The notes below the pieces were generated by a model. It did not search any database. It had not been told where the DNA came from and saw only the letters and a program-made list of their open reading frames with translations. 13,437 nt of DNA from Bacteroidota bacterium (GTDB taxonomy: Bacteria; Bacteroidota; Ignavibacteria; Ignavibacteriales; Melioribacteraceae): positions 1-13,437 of the forward strand of contig JAKAHQ010000010.1 of the NCBI GenBank assembly GCA_021814855.1, in the 5' to 3' direction. Of this stretch, positions 1-6,477 are shown in pieces; position 1 is the stretch's first letter, and each line of letters opens with the position of its first letter. The translations under genes and the position numbers were made by a program.

Positions 1-105
1 GATAAAAAATCAAATTACGAAAAGTTTCAAGCCGAGAAAGAAGCTCAAAAAGCTGCTGCCGCGGCAAAACCGAAACCGGAAACTCCGGCTCAACCGGGTT
101 CATAA
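1..105 (+). CDS. nuoI: C-terminal tail of probable NuoI (complex I iron-sulfur subunit), 5' truncated
   Basis: An open frame enters from the left edge in frame 1 and stops with TAA at 103-105, giving 34 visible residues. The tail is rich in Lys, Glu, Ala and Pro (a KFQAEKEAQKAAAAAKPKP-type stretch) and has no conserved domain. The gene lies 16 bases upstream of nuoJ, and in most bacterial complex I operons the gene before nuoJ is nuoI. NuoI is the 2x[4Fe-4S] ferredoxin-like subunit that passes electrons towards the quinone site. The identity therefore rests on gene order alone; the cysteine motifs lie outside the window. A low-complexity, charged C-terminal extension beyond the ferredoxin fold would fit. 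The stop codon and reading frame are clear; the name is inferred. Confidence 0.6.
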   Translation, partial: DKKSNYEKFQAEKEAQKAAAAAKPKPETPAQPGS

Positions 106-121
106 AAGTTATTTTACGAAT

Positions 122-619
122 ATGACATTATACGACATAATATTTTATCTCTTCGCGGTAATAACATTATTCTCCGCTGCCTTTGTTGTGACCACCAGAA
201 ACATTATCTACTCCGCTTTCTTTTTGTTGTTTACATTCTGCGGTGTTTCGGGAATATATGTTTTGCTCGGTGCAGATTTTATAGCCGTCGTACAAATCCT
301 GGTTTACGTCGGCGGAATAATGATATTGATGTTATTCGGCGTTATGCTAACCAACAAAATAACAAATGTAGAAATTAGAACCGGCACGGTTCACATGCTG
401 CCGGCTTCTATTGGTGTTGGCGTGTTCATGGGTGCAGTTCTTTCGGCAATGATTTGGACGGATTGGAAATCCGAACCGGCTTCAATTCCTTCGACAACAA
501 CGGTCGGGTTAGGCAATCTGTTGATCAACCAATACGTTTTAATTTTCGAATTGCTCGGTATTTTATTGCTGATTGCTCTTATCGGAGCCGCGTCTATAGC
601 AAGAAGAGATAAAGAATAA
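122..619 (+). CDS. nuoJ: NADH-quinone oxidoreductase subunit J (NuoJ)
   Basis: This 165-residue membrane protein has about five hydrophobic helices, the usual size and topology of NuoJ/ND6. The family signature is at residues 50-76 (GADFIAVVQILVYVGGIMIL, continuing into LMLFGVML). This is the third helix, whose pi-bulge is thought to move during coupling in complex I. NuoJ sits in the membrane arm next to NuoK and NuoH and helps link quinone reduction to proton pumping. The ATG at 122 lies 16 bases after the preceding stop; no clear Shine-Dalgarno site is visible, so translation may be coupled or rely on an AT-rich leader. Confidence is high because the family motif and the following nuoK-L-M-N order agree. 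Confidence 0.96.
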   Translation: MTLYDIIFYLFAVITLFSAAFVVTTRNIIYSAFFLLFTFCGVSGIYVLLGADFIAVVQILVYVGGIMILMLFGVMLTNKITNVEIRTGTVHMLPASIGVGVFMGAVLSAMIWTDWKSEPASIPSTTTVGLGNLLINQYVLIFELLGILLLIALIGAASIARRDKE

Positions 620-628
620 TTCACCGCG

Positions 629-650
629 CTCCTCTCTTTAGTTTGGGGAG
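629..650 (+). repeat. Hairpin-forming sequence in the nuoJ-nuoK gap
   Basis: The 79-base nuoJ-nuoK gap contains CTCCTC at 629-634 and GGGGAG at 645-650. In RNA these pair as a 6-bp stem with one U-G wobble and a 10-base loop. No T-run follows, so it is not an intrinsic terminator. It could be a processing or stability element, or the remnant of an interspersed repeat; the sequence alone cannot decide. Confidence 0.4.
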
Positions 651-683
651 TTGCCGACTGGTGTAAATCAATAAAAAAGTTTT

Positions 684-689
684 AAGGAG
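684..689 (+). promoter_or_regulatory. Ribosome binding site for nuoK (decides the GTG start)
   Basis: AAGGAG lies 9 bases upstream of GTG at 699-701. It is one of the few strong Shine-Dalgarno matches in the window and supports GTG as the nuoK start. Confidence 0.8.
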
Positions 690-698
690 TAAAAAATA

Positions 699-1010
699 GT
701 GCTGCACGTTGGATTAACACATTTCTTGATCGTGAGCGGAATTCTTTTTTCGCTTGGAGTATACGGTATTGTTACAAGAAAAAATGCCGTAATGGTATTA
801 ATGGGAATCGAACTCATTCTCAATGCGGCAAACATTAACTTTGTAGCTTTCTCGCGGTTCGGAAATTTTGGATTGGGCGGACAAGCTATTGCGCTTTTTG
901 TTATTATTCTTGCCGCCGCCGAGGCCGCTATTGCTTTGGCAATTGTTTTAAATATTTACAAGACATTCACTAATGTCAACGTTGACGAAATAGATAACTT
1001 AAAAGAATAG
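699..1010 (+). CDS. nuoK: NADH-quinone oxidoreductase subunit K (NuoK)
   Basis: This 103-residue protein has three membrane helices, matching the usual length of about 100 residues for NuoK/ND4L. The two membrane glutamates needed for proton transfer in the family are visible: Glu38 in VLMGIELILNAAN and Glu75 in LAAAEAAIALAI. They correspond to E. coli Glu36 and Glu72. NuoK lies between NuoJ/NuoH and the first antiporter-like subunit in the membrane arm. The start is GTG, placed by the AAGGAG site 9 bases upstream and by the N-terminal length expected for the family. The gap to nuoL is only 4 bases. Confidence 0.97.
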   Translation: MLHVGLTHFLIVSGILFSLGVYGIVTRKNAVMVLMGIELILNAANINFVAFSRFGNFGLGGQAIALFVIILAAAEAAIALAIVLNIYKTFTNVNVDEIDNLKE

Positions 1011-1014
1011 TTCT

Positions 1015-3108
1015 ATGAACGAAAGTTTACTTATCAATCTCTCTGTAATTATTCTCTTTCTTCCCCTACTCGGTTTTGCAACGGTAGTTCTGTTTGGAAA
1101 GAGATTCCGTCCATTGTATTTGTTTGAAGTTGCAATATTAGCCGTCGCGCTGATTCTGTCTATCGCGGTTTGCTATGCTAAACTTTCATTCTTCGGTACG
1201 AAAGATATTGTTGCTGCTTTTACCTGGATTTCCATGAGCAATGCCCCGGCAATAGGACCTTTGAATATCGACCTTGGTATTAAGATCGACAACATCACGG
1301 CAATTATGCTGATAGTTGTCAACCTTATCAGTTTCCTCGTTCATATGTTCTCAATCGAATATATGCACGGCGATAAAAGATACACGCGTTATTTTGCTTA
1401 CCTCGGTATATTCACTTTTTCGATGCTCGGTATCGTTCTCACTCATAACCTCTTAATGATGTATATTTTCTGGGAATTGGTTGGTTTATCATCTTACCTA
1501 TTAATTGGTTTCTGGTTCGAAAAGAAATCGGCTTCGGATGCGGCAAAGAAAGCATTTATTGTTAACCGCATCGGCGATATAGGAATGTGGCTCGGAATTC
1601 TTATTCTCTTCACACAATATAAAACATTCACGTTCGATACTATCTACCAGCAAATTGCAGCCGGTGTTTTACCTTTCGGAAGCACTACATGGCTTACAGT
1701 AGCAGGTATTTTGGTATTCATGGGAGCCGTTGGTAAATCCGCACAGTTTCCTCTTCATGTTTGGCTGCCCGATGCTATGGAAGGTCCAACACCAGTCAGC
1801 GCGTTGATTCACGCCGCTACAATGGTTGCAGCCGGCGTTTACCTTGCGGTTAGAATTTTTGTTATGCTTACGGCAAATGCAATGCTCGTAATAGCTATTG
1901 TTGGTGCATTTACGTCATTTATCGCCGCAACTATAGCATTTACTCAGAACGACATTAAAAAAGTTTTGGCTTACTCAACCGTTTCGCAGCTTGGCTACAT
2001 GGTAATGTCCGTTGGAGTCGGCGCTTACGCGTTTGCCTTTTTCCATCTTGTTACTCACGCTTTCTTCAAAGCTTGCTTGTTCCTTGGTTCTGGCTCTGTA
2101 ATTCATGCGATGCATCACGAGCAGGACATTCGCAACATGGGCGGTTTAAGAAAAAAATTACCGGTTACTTACTATACATTTTTAATTTCGACATTGGCTA
2201 TTTCCGGTGTGCCGCTGTTCTCAGGGTTCTTAAGCAAGGACGGAATTCTTGCCGGGACATTAATATTCGGAAAACTTACTGGGCATTGGCTTATTCCAAT
2301 TGCCGGTTTCGGCGTTGCCGCAATGACCGCTTTCTATATGTTCCGATTGGTCATCTTAACTTTCCACGGCGAACCTAGAGATCATCACAAATACGATCAC
2401 GCGCATGAATCTCCTTTTGTTATGGTAGCGCCGCTGGTTGTTCTTGCAGCACTTTCAATTTTTATTTGGTACACTCCAAATCCGTTAAATCCTTCAAGCG
2501 GTTGGTTCCTCAGTAGCTGGGTAAAAACTCCCGCTCAAGTTACACCGGTTAATACGCGTTTCGATTTTATGAAACCGAGTACGCCGGAACAAATTTCGGA
2601 ATTTCACGGCGAGGTTACTCATTCGGTTGAATATACCGAAACGATGCATTGGGCTCACTACCCTGCCATGATTATGTCTCTCGTTCTTGCCGGCTTCGGA
2701 ATTTTAATGGCGTTTGTTTTCTACCAGTGGAAAAAACTCGACGCCGATAAGCTTGCGAATTCAATCAAACCCGTATATAAGTTTTCACTTAACAAGTGGT
2801 ACATTGACGAAGCTTACGACAAAACTGCGATTGCCGGAACACTTGGATTTAGCGCAATACTGGCCTGGTTCGATCAAAAAGTTGTCGACGGCGCTGTTAA
2901 CGGTTCGGCATGGCTGACAAGATTCGCTTCCAGGATGAGCGGCCTGTTCGATACCTATGTTGTTGACGGACTTGTTAATTTTACCGCCTTCTTTAGCGGC
3001 TTCATTGGTCTTTCATTCAGAAAATTGCAGACGGGTAAAGTTCAGACATATATAGTTTTTGTAGTATTTGCAATTGTTATTCTTTTGTTGATCTTTAAAC
3101 CATTTTGA
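1015..3108 (+). CDS. nuoL: NADH-quinone oxidoreductase subunit L (NuoL)
   Basis: This 697-residue polytopic protein is the distal antiporter-like proton-pumping subunit of complex I. Key residues can be placed: Glu154 in IFWELVGLSSYLLIGFW (E. coli Glu144), Lys241 in GKSAQFPLHVWLPDAMEGPT (E. coli Lys229), the NDIKKVLAYSTVSQLGYM segment near 312-329, His344 and His348 in the FFHLVTHAFFKA helix, and Lys408-Asp409 in GFLSKDGIL. After the antiporter core comes the C-terminal part, with a hydrophilic loop (about 485-550), a helix near 555-575, a long amphipathic stretch, and a last hydrophobic helix at about 675-697. This matches the lateral helix and its membrane anchor, which run along NuoM and NuoN. 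The protein is about 80 residues longer than E. coli NuoL, but such lengths are common outside Proteobacteria. It starts 4 bases after nuoK, with no strong ribosome site. Confidence 0.97.
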   Translation: MNESLLINLSVIILFLPLLGFATVVLFGKRFRPLYLFEVAILAVALILSIAVCYAKLSFFGTKDIVAAFTWISMSNAPAIGPLNIDLGIKIDNITAIMLIVVNLISFLVHMFSIEYMHGDKRYTRYFAYLGIFTFSMLGIVLTHNLLMMYIFWELVGLSSYLLIGFWFEKKSASDAAKKAFIVNRIGDIGMWLGILILFTQYKTFTFDTIYQQIAAGVLPFGSTTWLTVAGILVFMGAVGKSAQFPLHVWLPDAMEGPTPVSALIHAATMVAAGVYLAVRIFVMLTANAMLVIAIVGAFTSFIAATIAFTQNDIKKVLAYSTVSQLGYMVMSVGVGAYAFAFFHLVTHAFFKACLFLGSGSVIHAMHHEQDIRNMGGLRKKLPVTYYTFLISTLAISGVPLFSGFLSKDGILAGTLIFGKLTGHWLIPIAGFGVAAMTAFYMFRLVILTFHGEPRDHHKYDHAHESPFVMVAPLVVLAALSIFIWYTPNPLNPSSGWFLSSWVKTPAQVTPVNTRFDFMKPSTPEQISEFHGEVTHSVEYTETMHWAHYPAMIMSLVLAGFGILMAFVFYQWKKLDADKLANSIKPVYKFSLNKWYIDEAYDKTAIAGTLGFSAILAWFDQKVVDGAVNGSAWLTRFASRMSGLFDTYVVDGLVNFTAFFSGFIGLSFRKLQTGKVQTYIVFVVFAIVILLLIFKPF

Positions 3109-3110
3109 TA

Positions 3111-3200
3111 GTCTTCGTCTTCCTTGCATAACGAAGAAGTCAGCCGTATTTATGTAAAAGATTTTTCGTTGATACTCTGCTGGGACGACACATAAATAAA
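3111..3200. repeat. Nested imperfect inverted-repeat element between nuoL and nuoM
   Basis: The 154-base nuoL-nuoM gap begins with an imperfect palindrome. AACGAA (3130-3135) faces TTCGTT (3165-3170). Outside it, a TCGTCTTCC-like left end faces a GGGACGAC right end (3182-3189). A separate perfect 9-bp pair, TATTTATGT (3147-3155) and ACATAAATA (3190-3198), overlaps the first and would compete with it. The layout resembles degenerate REP- or MITE-like intergenic repeats, though a second copy cannot be seen in this window. No T-run follows, so it is not a simple terminator. Confidence 0.45.
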
Positions 3201-3214
3201 ATAATGTAGCGGAT

Positions 3215-3242
3215 AGCTATTTGCTAGAAGCTAAAAGCTAAA
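3215..3242 (+). repeat. AGCTA-type short repeat cluster upstream of nuoM
   Basis: AGCTA occurs at 3215-3219, 3229-3233 and 3236-3240, with a related GCTAG at 3223-3227. The last two copies form a tandem AGCTAAA heptamer (3229-3242). It lies 20 bases before the nuoM start. The function is unknown; it may be part of an interspersed intergenic repeat. Confidence 0.5.
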
Positions 3243-3262
3243 ATAAAAATAGGTTCGTAAAC

Positions 3263-4867
3263 ATGATTGGATTTCCGATTCTTTCGTTAATTACATTTCT
3301 TCCAATAATTGGAATGATCTTAATTCTTTTCATTCCTAAAAAGCAGCCGAAGACGGTAAAATATCTTACAATAGTAATAGCCGCGTTTCAGCTTGTTCTT
3401 GCATTGGTACTGCTGGCCCACTACAATTATTCCGCTGCCGGTATTTATGAGGAGAAGTCGTTTCAATTTATAGAAAAGTTTAGATGGATTAATATAACCG
3501 GTCTCTCCTGGCTGGGAACTGTGAAGATTGATTACTTCCTCGGGATCGACGGGTTAAGCATGCCGATGGTTTTATTAACCGCATTGATTTCCTTAATCGC
3601 GGCAATCTCTTCATGGACGATCAACAAATCAGTTAAAGGTTACTTCGCGTTGTTCCTTTTGCTCGATGCCGGTATGATGGGCGTATTTGTTTCTCTCGAT
3701 TTCTTCCTCTTCTACATCTTCTGGGAATTGATGCTTCTGCCTATGTACTTCTTAATCGGTATCTGGGGCGGACCAAGAAAAGAATACGCTGCCATTAAGT
3801 TTTTTATTTACACTTTGTTCGGAAGCGTCTTTATGCTTCTTGTTATGATCGGATTGTACTTTAGCGCAACGGAATTACTTGCCGACGGCAGCAAGGTTCA
3901 CACATTTAACATGCTCGCTTTAATGAATCCGGCTAATTATACTCCCGACGGAATTCTTTCGGCGATGAATCCGAGCAACTTAAGATTCATCGCTTACATC
4001 GCGTTATTTGTGGGATTCGCGATCAAAATTCCTATGTTCCCTTTCCATACATGGTTGCCAGATGCTCACGTTGAAGCGCCTACACCTATAAGCGTTATCC
4101 TTGCCGGGGTGTTGCTTAAAATGGGTACGTACGGAATACTAAGAATCAGCTACCCTATCTTCCCGGATATCACACGTCAATTAATGTGGTATATCGCTCT
4201 CTTTGGAATGATAAATATAGTTTACGGAGCTCTTGTTGCTCTCGCACAAAAAGACTTCAAAAAACTTATAGCGTACTCGTCCGTTTCACACATGGGTTAT
4301 GTTTTGCTCGGAATGGCATCGCTTTCAAGCGTGGGAATTAACGGCGCCATCTTCCAGATGTTTAACCACGGTACAATTACGGCTATGCTCTTCTTAATTG
4401 TTGGAGTTGTTTACGATCGCGCTCACACAAGAGGATTAAACGATTTCGGCGGGCTTGCTACCCAAATGCCTATCTATACCGGCTTTGTTACGGTGGCTTT
4501 CTTTGCGGCAATCGGTCTACCCAGCATGAGCGGATTTGTTTCTGAAGCGCTTGTGTTCATGGGCTCATTCGGCGTTGAAGCTATTAGAGTTCTTTCAATG
4601 ATTTCCACTCTCGGCATTTTACTCGGTGCGGGTTACATGTTGTGGACATTGCAGAGAATTTTCTTCGGCCCTCTTAACGAGAAATGGGCTTCGCTAAAGG
4701 ACCTCGACGCTCGCGAGTATATAATGTTCATACCGTTGACTATAATAATTATTTTTCTGGGAGTTTATCCATCCGGTATGCTTAACATTATGAACAGCTC
4801 GGTTAATTCACTTGTACATTTTGTTTCAACTAATCTTACTACAACGTCAATAAGCGGACTTCATTAA
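3263..4867 (+). CDS. nuoM: NADH-quinone oxidoreductase subunit M (NuoM)
   Basis: This 534-residue membrane protein is the middle antiporter-like proton-pumping subunit of complex I. Diagnostic segments are IFWELMLLPMYFLIGIWGG with Glu155 (E. coli Glu144), GFAIKIPMFPFHTWLPDAHV with Lys255 (E. coli Lys234), the QKDFKKLIAYSSVSHMGYV segment at about 329-347, His369 in QMFNHGTITAMLFL, and Glu428 in SGFVSEALVF (E. coli Glu407). Length and order of helices fit the family, and nothing is missing. The ATG at 3263 is the natural start: it gives a hydrophobic first helix as in other NuoM proteins, although no convincing Shine-Dalgarno site precedes it. It follows nuoL after a repeat-bearing 154-base gap and is followed 5 bases later by nuoN. 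Confidence 0.97.
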   Translation: MIGFPILSLITFLPIIGMILILFIPKKQPKTVKYLTIVIAAFQLVLALVLLAHYNYSAAGIYEEKSFQFIEKFRWINITGLSWLGTVKIDYFLGIDGLSMPMVLLTALISLIAAISSWTINKSVKGYFALFLLLDAGMMGVFVSLDFFLFYIFWELMLLPMYFLIGIWGGPRKEYAAIKFFIYTLFGSVFMLLVMIGLYFSATELLADGSKVHTFNMLALMNPANYTPDGILSAMNPSNLRFIAYIALFVGFAIKIPMFPFHTWLPDAHVEAPTPISVILAGVLLKMGTYGILRISYPIFPDITRQLMWYIALFGMINIVYGALVALAQKDFKKLIAYSSVSHMGYVLLGMASLSSVGINGAIFQMFNHGTITAMLFLIVGVVYDRAHTRGLNDFGGLATQMPIYTGFVTVAFFAAIGLPSMSGFVSEALVFMGSFGVEAIRVLSMISTLGILLGAGYMLWTLQRIFFGPLNEKWASLKDLDAREYIMFIPLTIIIIFLGVYPSGMLNIMNSSVNSLVHFVSTNLTTTSISGLH

Positions 4868-4872
4868 TAGCG

Positions 4873-6387
4873 ATGACAAATTTTAACTTATATCATTCTT
4901 TAAATCTTATAATACCGGAAATAGTACTTTCCATAGCGCTGATTGTTTTAGTCGTCGCGGATTTAGTTCTTCATAAAGACAAAAAACTTATTCCGTATAT
5001 CGCTCTTCTCGGAATTATTATCACCGGTTACTTTACATTGAATCAATTCGGAAATTCAGGATTCGCATTTCCAACTACCCCGCCTGCCATGAAAAATATC
5101 GGTATGGTAGCGATTGATTCCTTCGGCGTCTTCTTCAAAATGATAGTTCTAGTTTCTTCGGCCCTCATCGTGTTCTTCTCTTTCGGTTCGGAAGAGATTC
5201 AAAAAATTACCGATCGCATCGGCGAGTATTATGCTTTGATCTTCGGAATGATCCTCGGCATGTTCTTCATGATCTCCGCTACGGATTTAATACTTATTTA
5301 TCTCTCGCTGGAATTAATGTCGTTCTCATCCTACATTCTTTCCGGGTTTACAAAACTAAGAGACCGGAACAGCGAAGCTGCTTTGAAATATTTATTATAC
5401 GGCGCTTTATCATCCGGATTAATGTTGTTCGGCATCTCCTTAATTTACGGGATGACGGGAACGACAAATCTTTATCTCATAAATTATTTGATTCAGGGCC
5501 CGCAGGTAAATTACTACACGCTTTCTCTGGCTTGCGTATTAATCTTTGCAGGCATCGGCTACAAAATTTCTTCAGCTCCTTTCCACTTTTGGACTCCCGA
5601 TGTTTACGAAGGGGCTCCTATAACAATTACGGCTTTCCTTTCGGTAGCGAGCAAAGCCGCCGGGTTTGCACTGCTTGTTAGATTTATCAAAACAACATTC
5701 GTTTCGTATATAGATCAGGCCGGAATGTGGCATTTGTTAAACGTATTTGACTGGAAAGCGCTGCTTGTCGTCATTTCGATTTTAACAATGACTCTTGGTA
5801 ATTTCTCGGCTTTGTGGCAAAACAATATGAAGAGAATGCTCGCTTACTCGTCGATAGCTCACGCTGGTTATTTGCTTCTCGGTCTTGTTGTAATGTCCAA
5901 TCAAGGATTGATAGCGATACTTATTTATTTTGCGGTTTACCTTGTTATGAATCTCGGTGCGTTTTTAATTGTAATGCTTATCGCAAACAAGATTGGTTCT
6001 GAAGATATCGACGATTACAACGGCCTCGGTCATACATCTCCCTTCCTCGGAGTTTCGCTGGCAATCTTTCTCGTATCACTAACCGGACTTCCCCCTACGG
6101 CAGGATTCATCGGCAAACTGTATCTCTTTATTGCCCTAGTTGATGCAAAGATGATTGCGGTAGCAGTAATAGCTTTGCTAAACTCGGTTGTATCGCTTTA
6201 TTATTACATCCGCGTTCTCAAACACATGTTCCTAACCAAGGCAGAAGAAGGAACGCCCACTGTTACTACTTCATTGCCGAATACAATTTTGGTTTCGGTT
6301 CTCGCGGGTCTAATACTTGTTTTTGGAATTTACTTTGAACCTTTGGTCGACGCCGCTAAAGCTTGCCTTGTTATTTTAGGCATCTAA
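4873..6387 (+). CDS. nuoN: NADH-quinone oxidoreductase subunit N (NuoN)
   Basis: This 504-residue membrane protein is the antiporter-like complex I subunit nearest to NuoK. The family residues are in place: Glu147 in YLSLELMSFSSYILSGF (E. coli Glu133), Lys231 in IGYKISSAPFHFWTPDVYEG (E. coli Lys217), Lys261 in SVASKAAGFALL (E. coli Lys247), Lys320 in NNMKRMLAYSSIAHAGY, and Lys415 in AGFIGKLYLF (E. coli Lys395). Length is normal (E. coli 485). The start lies 5 bases after the nuoM stop, so the two are probably translationally coupled. It is the last gene of the operon, because a strong terminator follows 23 bases after its stop. Confidence 0.97.
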   Translation: MTNFNLYHSLNLIIPEIVLSIALIVLVVADLVLHKDKKLIPYIALLGIIITGYFTLNQFGNSGFAFPTTPPAMKNIGMVAIDSFGVFFKMIVLVSSALIVFFSFGSEEIQKITDRIGEYYALIFGMILGMFFMISATDLILIYLSLELMSFSSYILSGFTKLRDRNSEAALKYLLYGALSSGLMLFGISLIYGMTGTTNLYLINYLIQGPQVNYYTLSLACVLIFAGIGYKISSAPFHFWTPDVYEGAPITITAFLSVASKAAGFALLVRFIKTTFVSYIDQAGMWHLLNVFDWKALLVVISILTMTLGNFSALWQNNMKRMLAYSSIAHAGYLLLGLVVMSNQGLIAILIYFAVYLVMNLGAFLIVMLIANKIGSEDIDDYNGLGHTSPFLGVSLAIFLVSLTGLPPTAGFIGKLYLFIALVDAKMIAVAVIALLNSVVSLYYYIRVLKHMFLTKAEEGTPTVTTSLPNTILVSVLAGLILVFGIYFEPLVDAAKACLVILGI

Positions 6388-6409
6388 ATTCAAAATCATA
6401 AAATTTTGT

Positions 6410-6435
6410 AAAGCCAACTTAGGTTGGCTTTTTTT
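6410..6435 (+). terminator. Intrinsic terminator of the nuo operon
   Basis: A perfect 9-bp stem is formed by AAAGCCAAC (6410-6418) and GTTGGCTTT (6423-6431) with a TTAG loop, and it runs into seven consecutive T residues (6429-6435). The last three stem bases overlap the T-run. It acts on the + strand, 23 bases after the nuoN stop. This separates the nuo operon from the hydrolase gene downstream. Confidence 0.93.
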
Positions 6436-6465
6436 ATATTCACAAGTGAGACATTAAATCTATCC

Positions 6466-6471
6466 GAAGGA
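6466..6471 (+). promoter_or_regulatory. Ribosome binding site for the secreted hydrolase
   Basis: GAAGGA lies 6 bases upstream of ATG 6478. It fixes the start there rather than at an in-frame TTG (6424) that sits inside the terminator hairpin. Confidence 0.8.
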
Positions 6472-6477
6472 AATTTT

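Noticed and set aside
391..624. Minus-strand open frame overlapping nuoJ, and similar small frames inside nuoL, nuoN, the hydrolase and the kinase
   Set aside because: They lie opposite or out of frame with clear conserved genes, have no recognisable domain and no ribosome site.
3215..3242. CRISPR-like or attachment site reading of the AGCTA repeats
   Set aside because: The units are 5-7 bases with no regular spacers, no integrase or cas gene is nearby, and both flanking genes are intact nuo genes.
6424..6477. N-terminal extension of the hydrolase from an in-frame TTG at 6424
   Set aside because: The TTG lies inside the nuo terminator hairpin, while ATG 6478 has a good ribosome site and begins a typical signal peptide.
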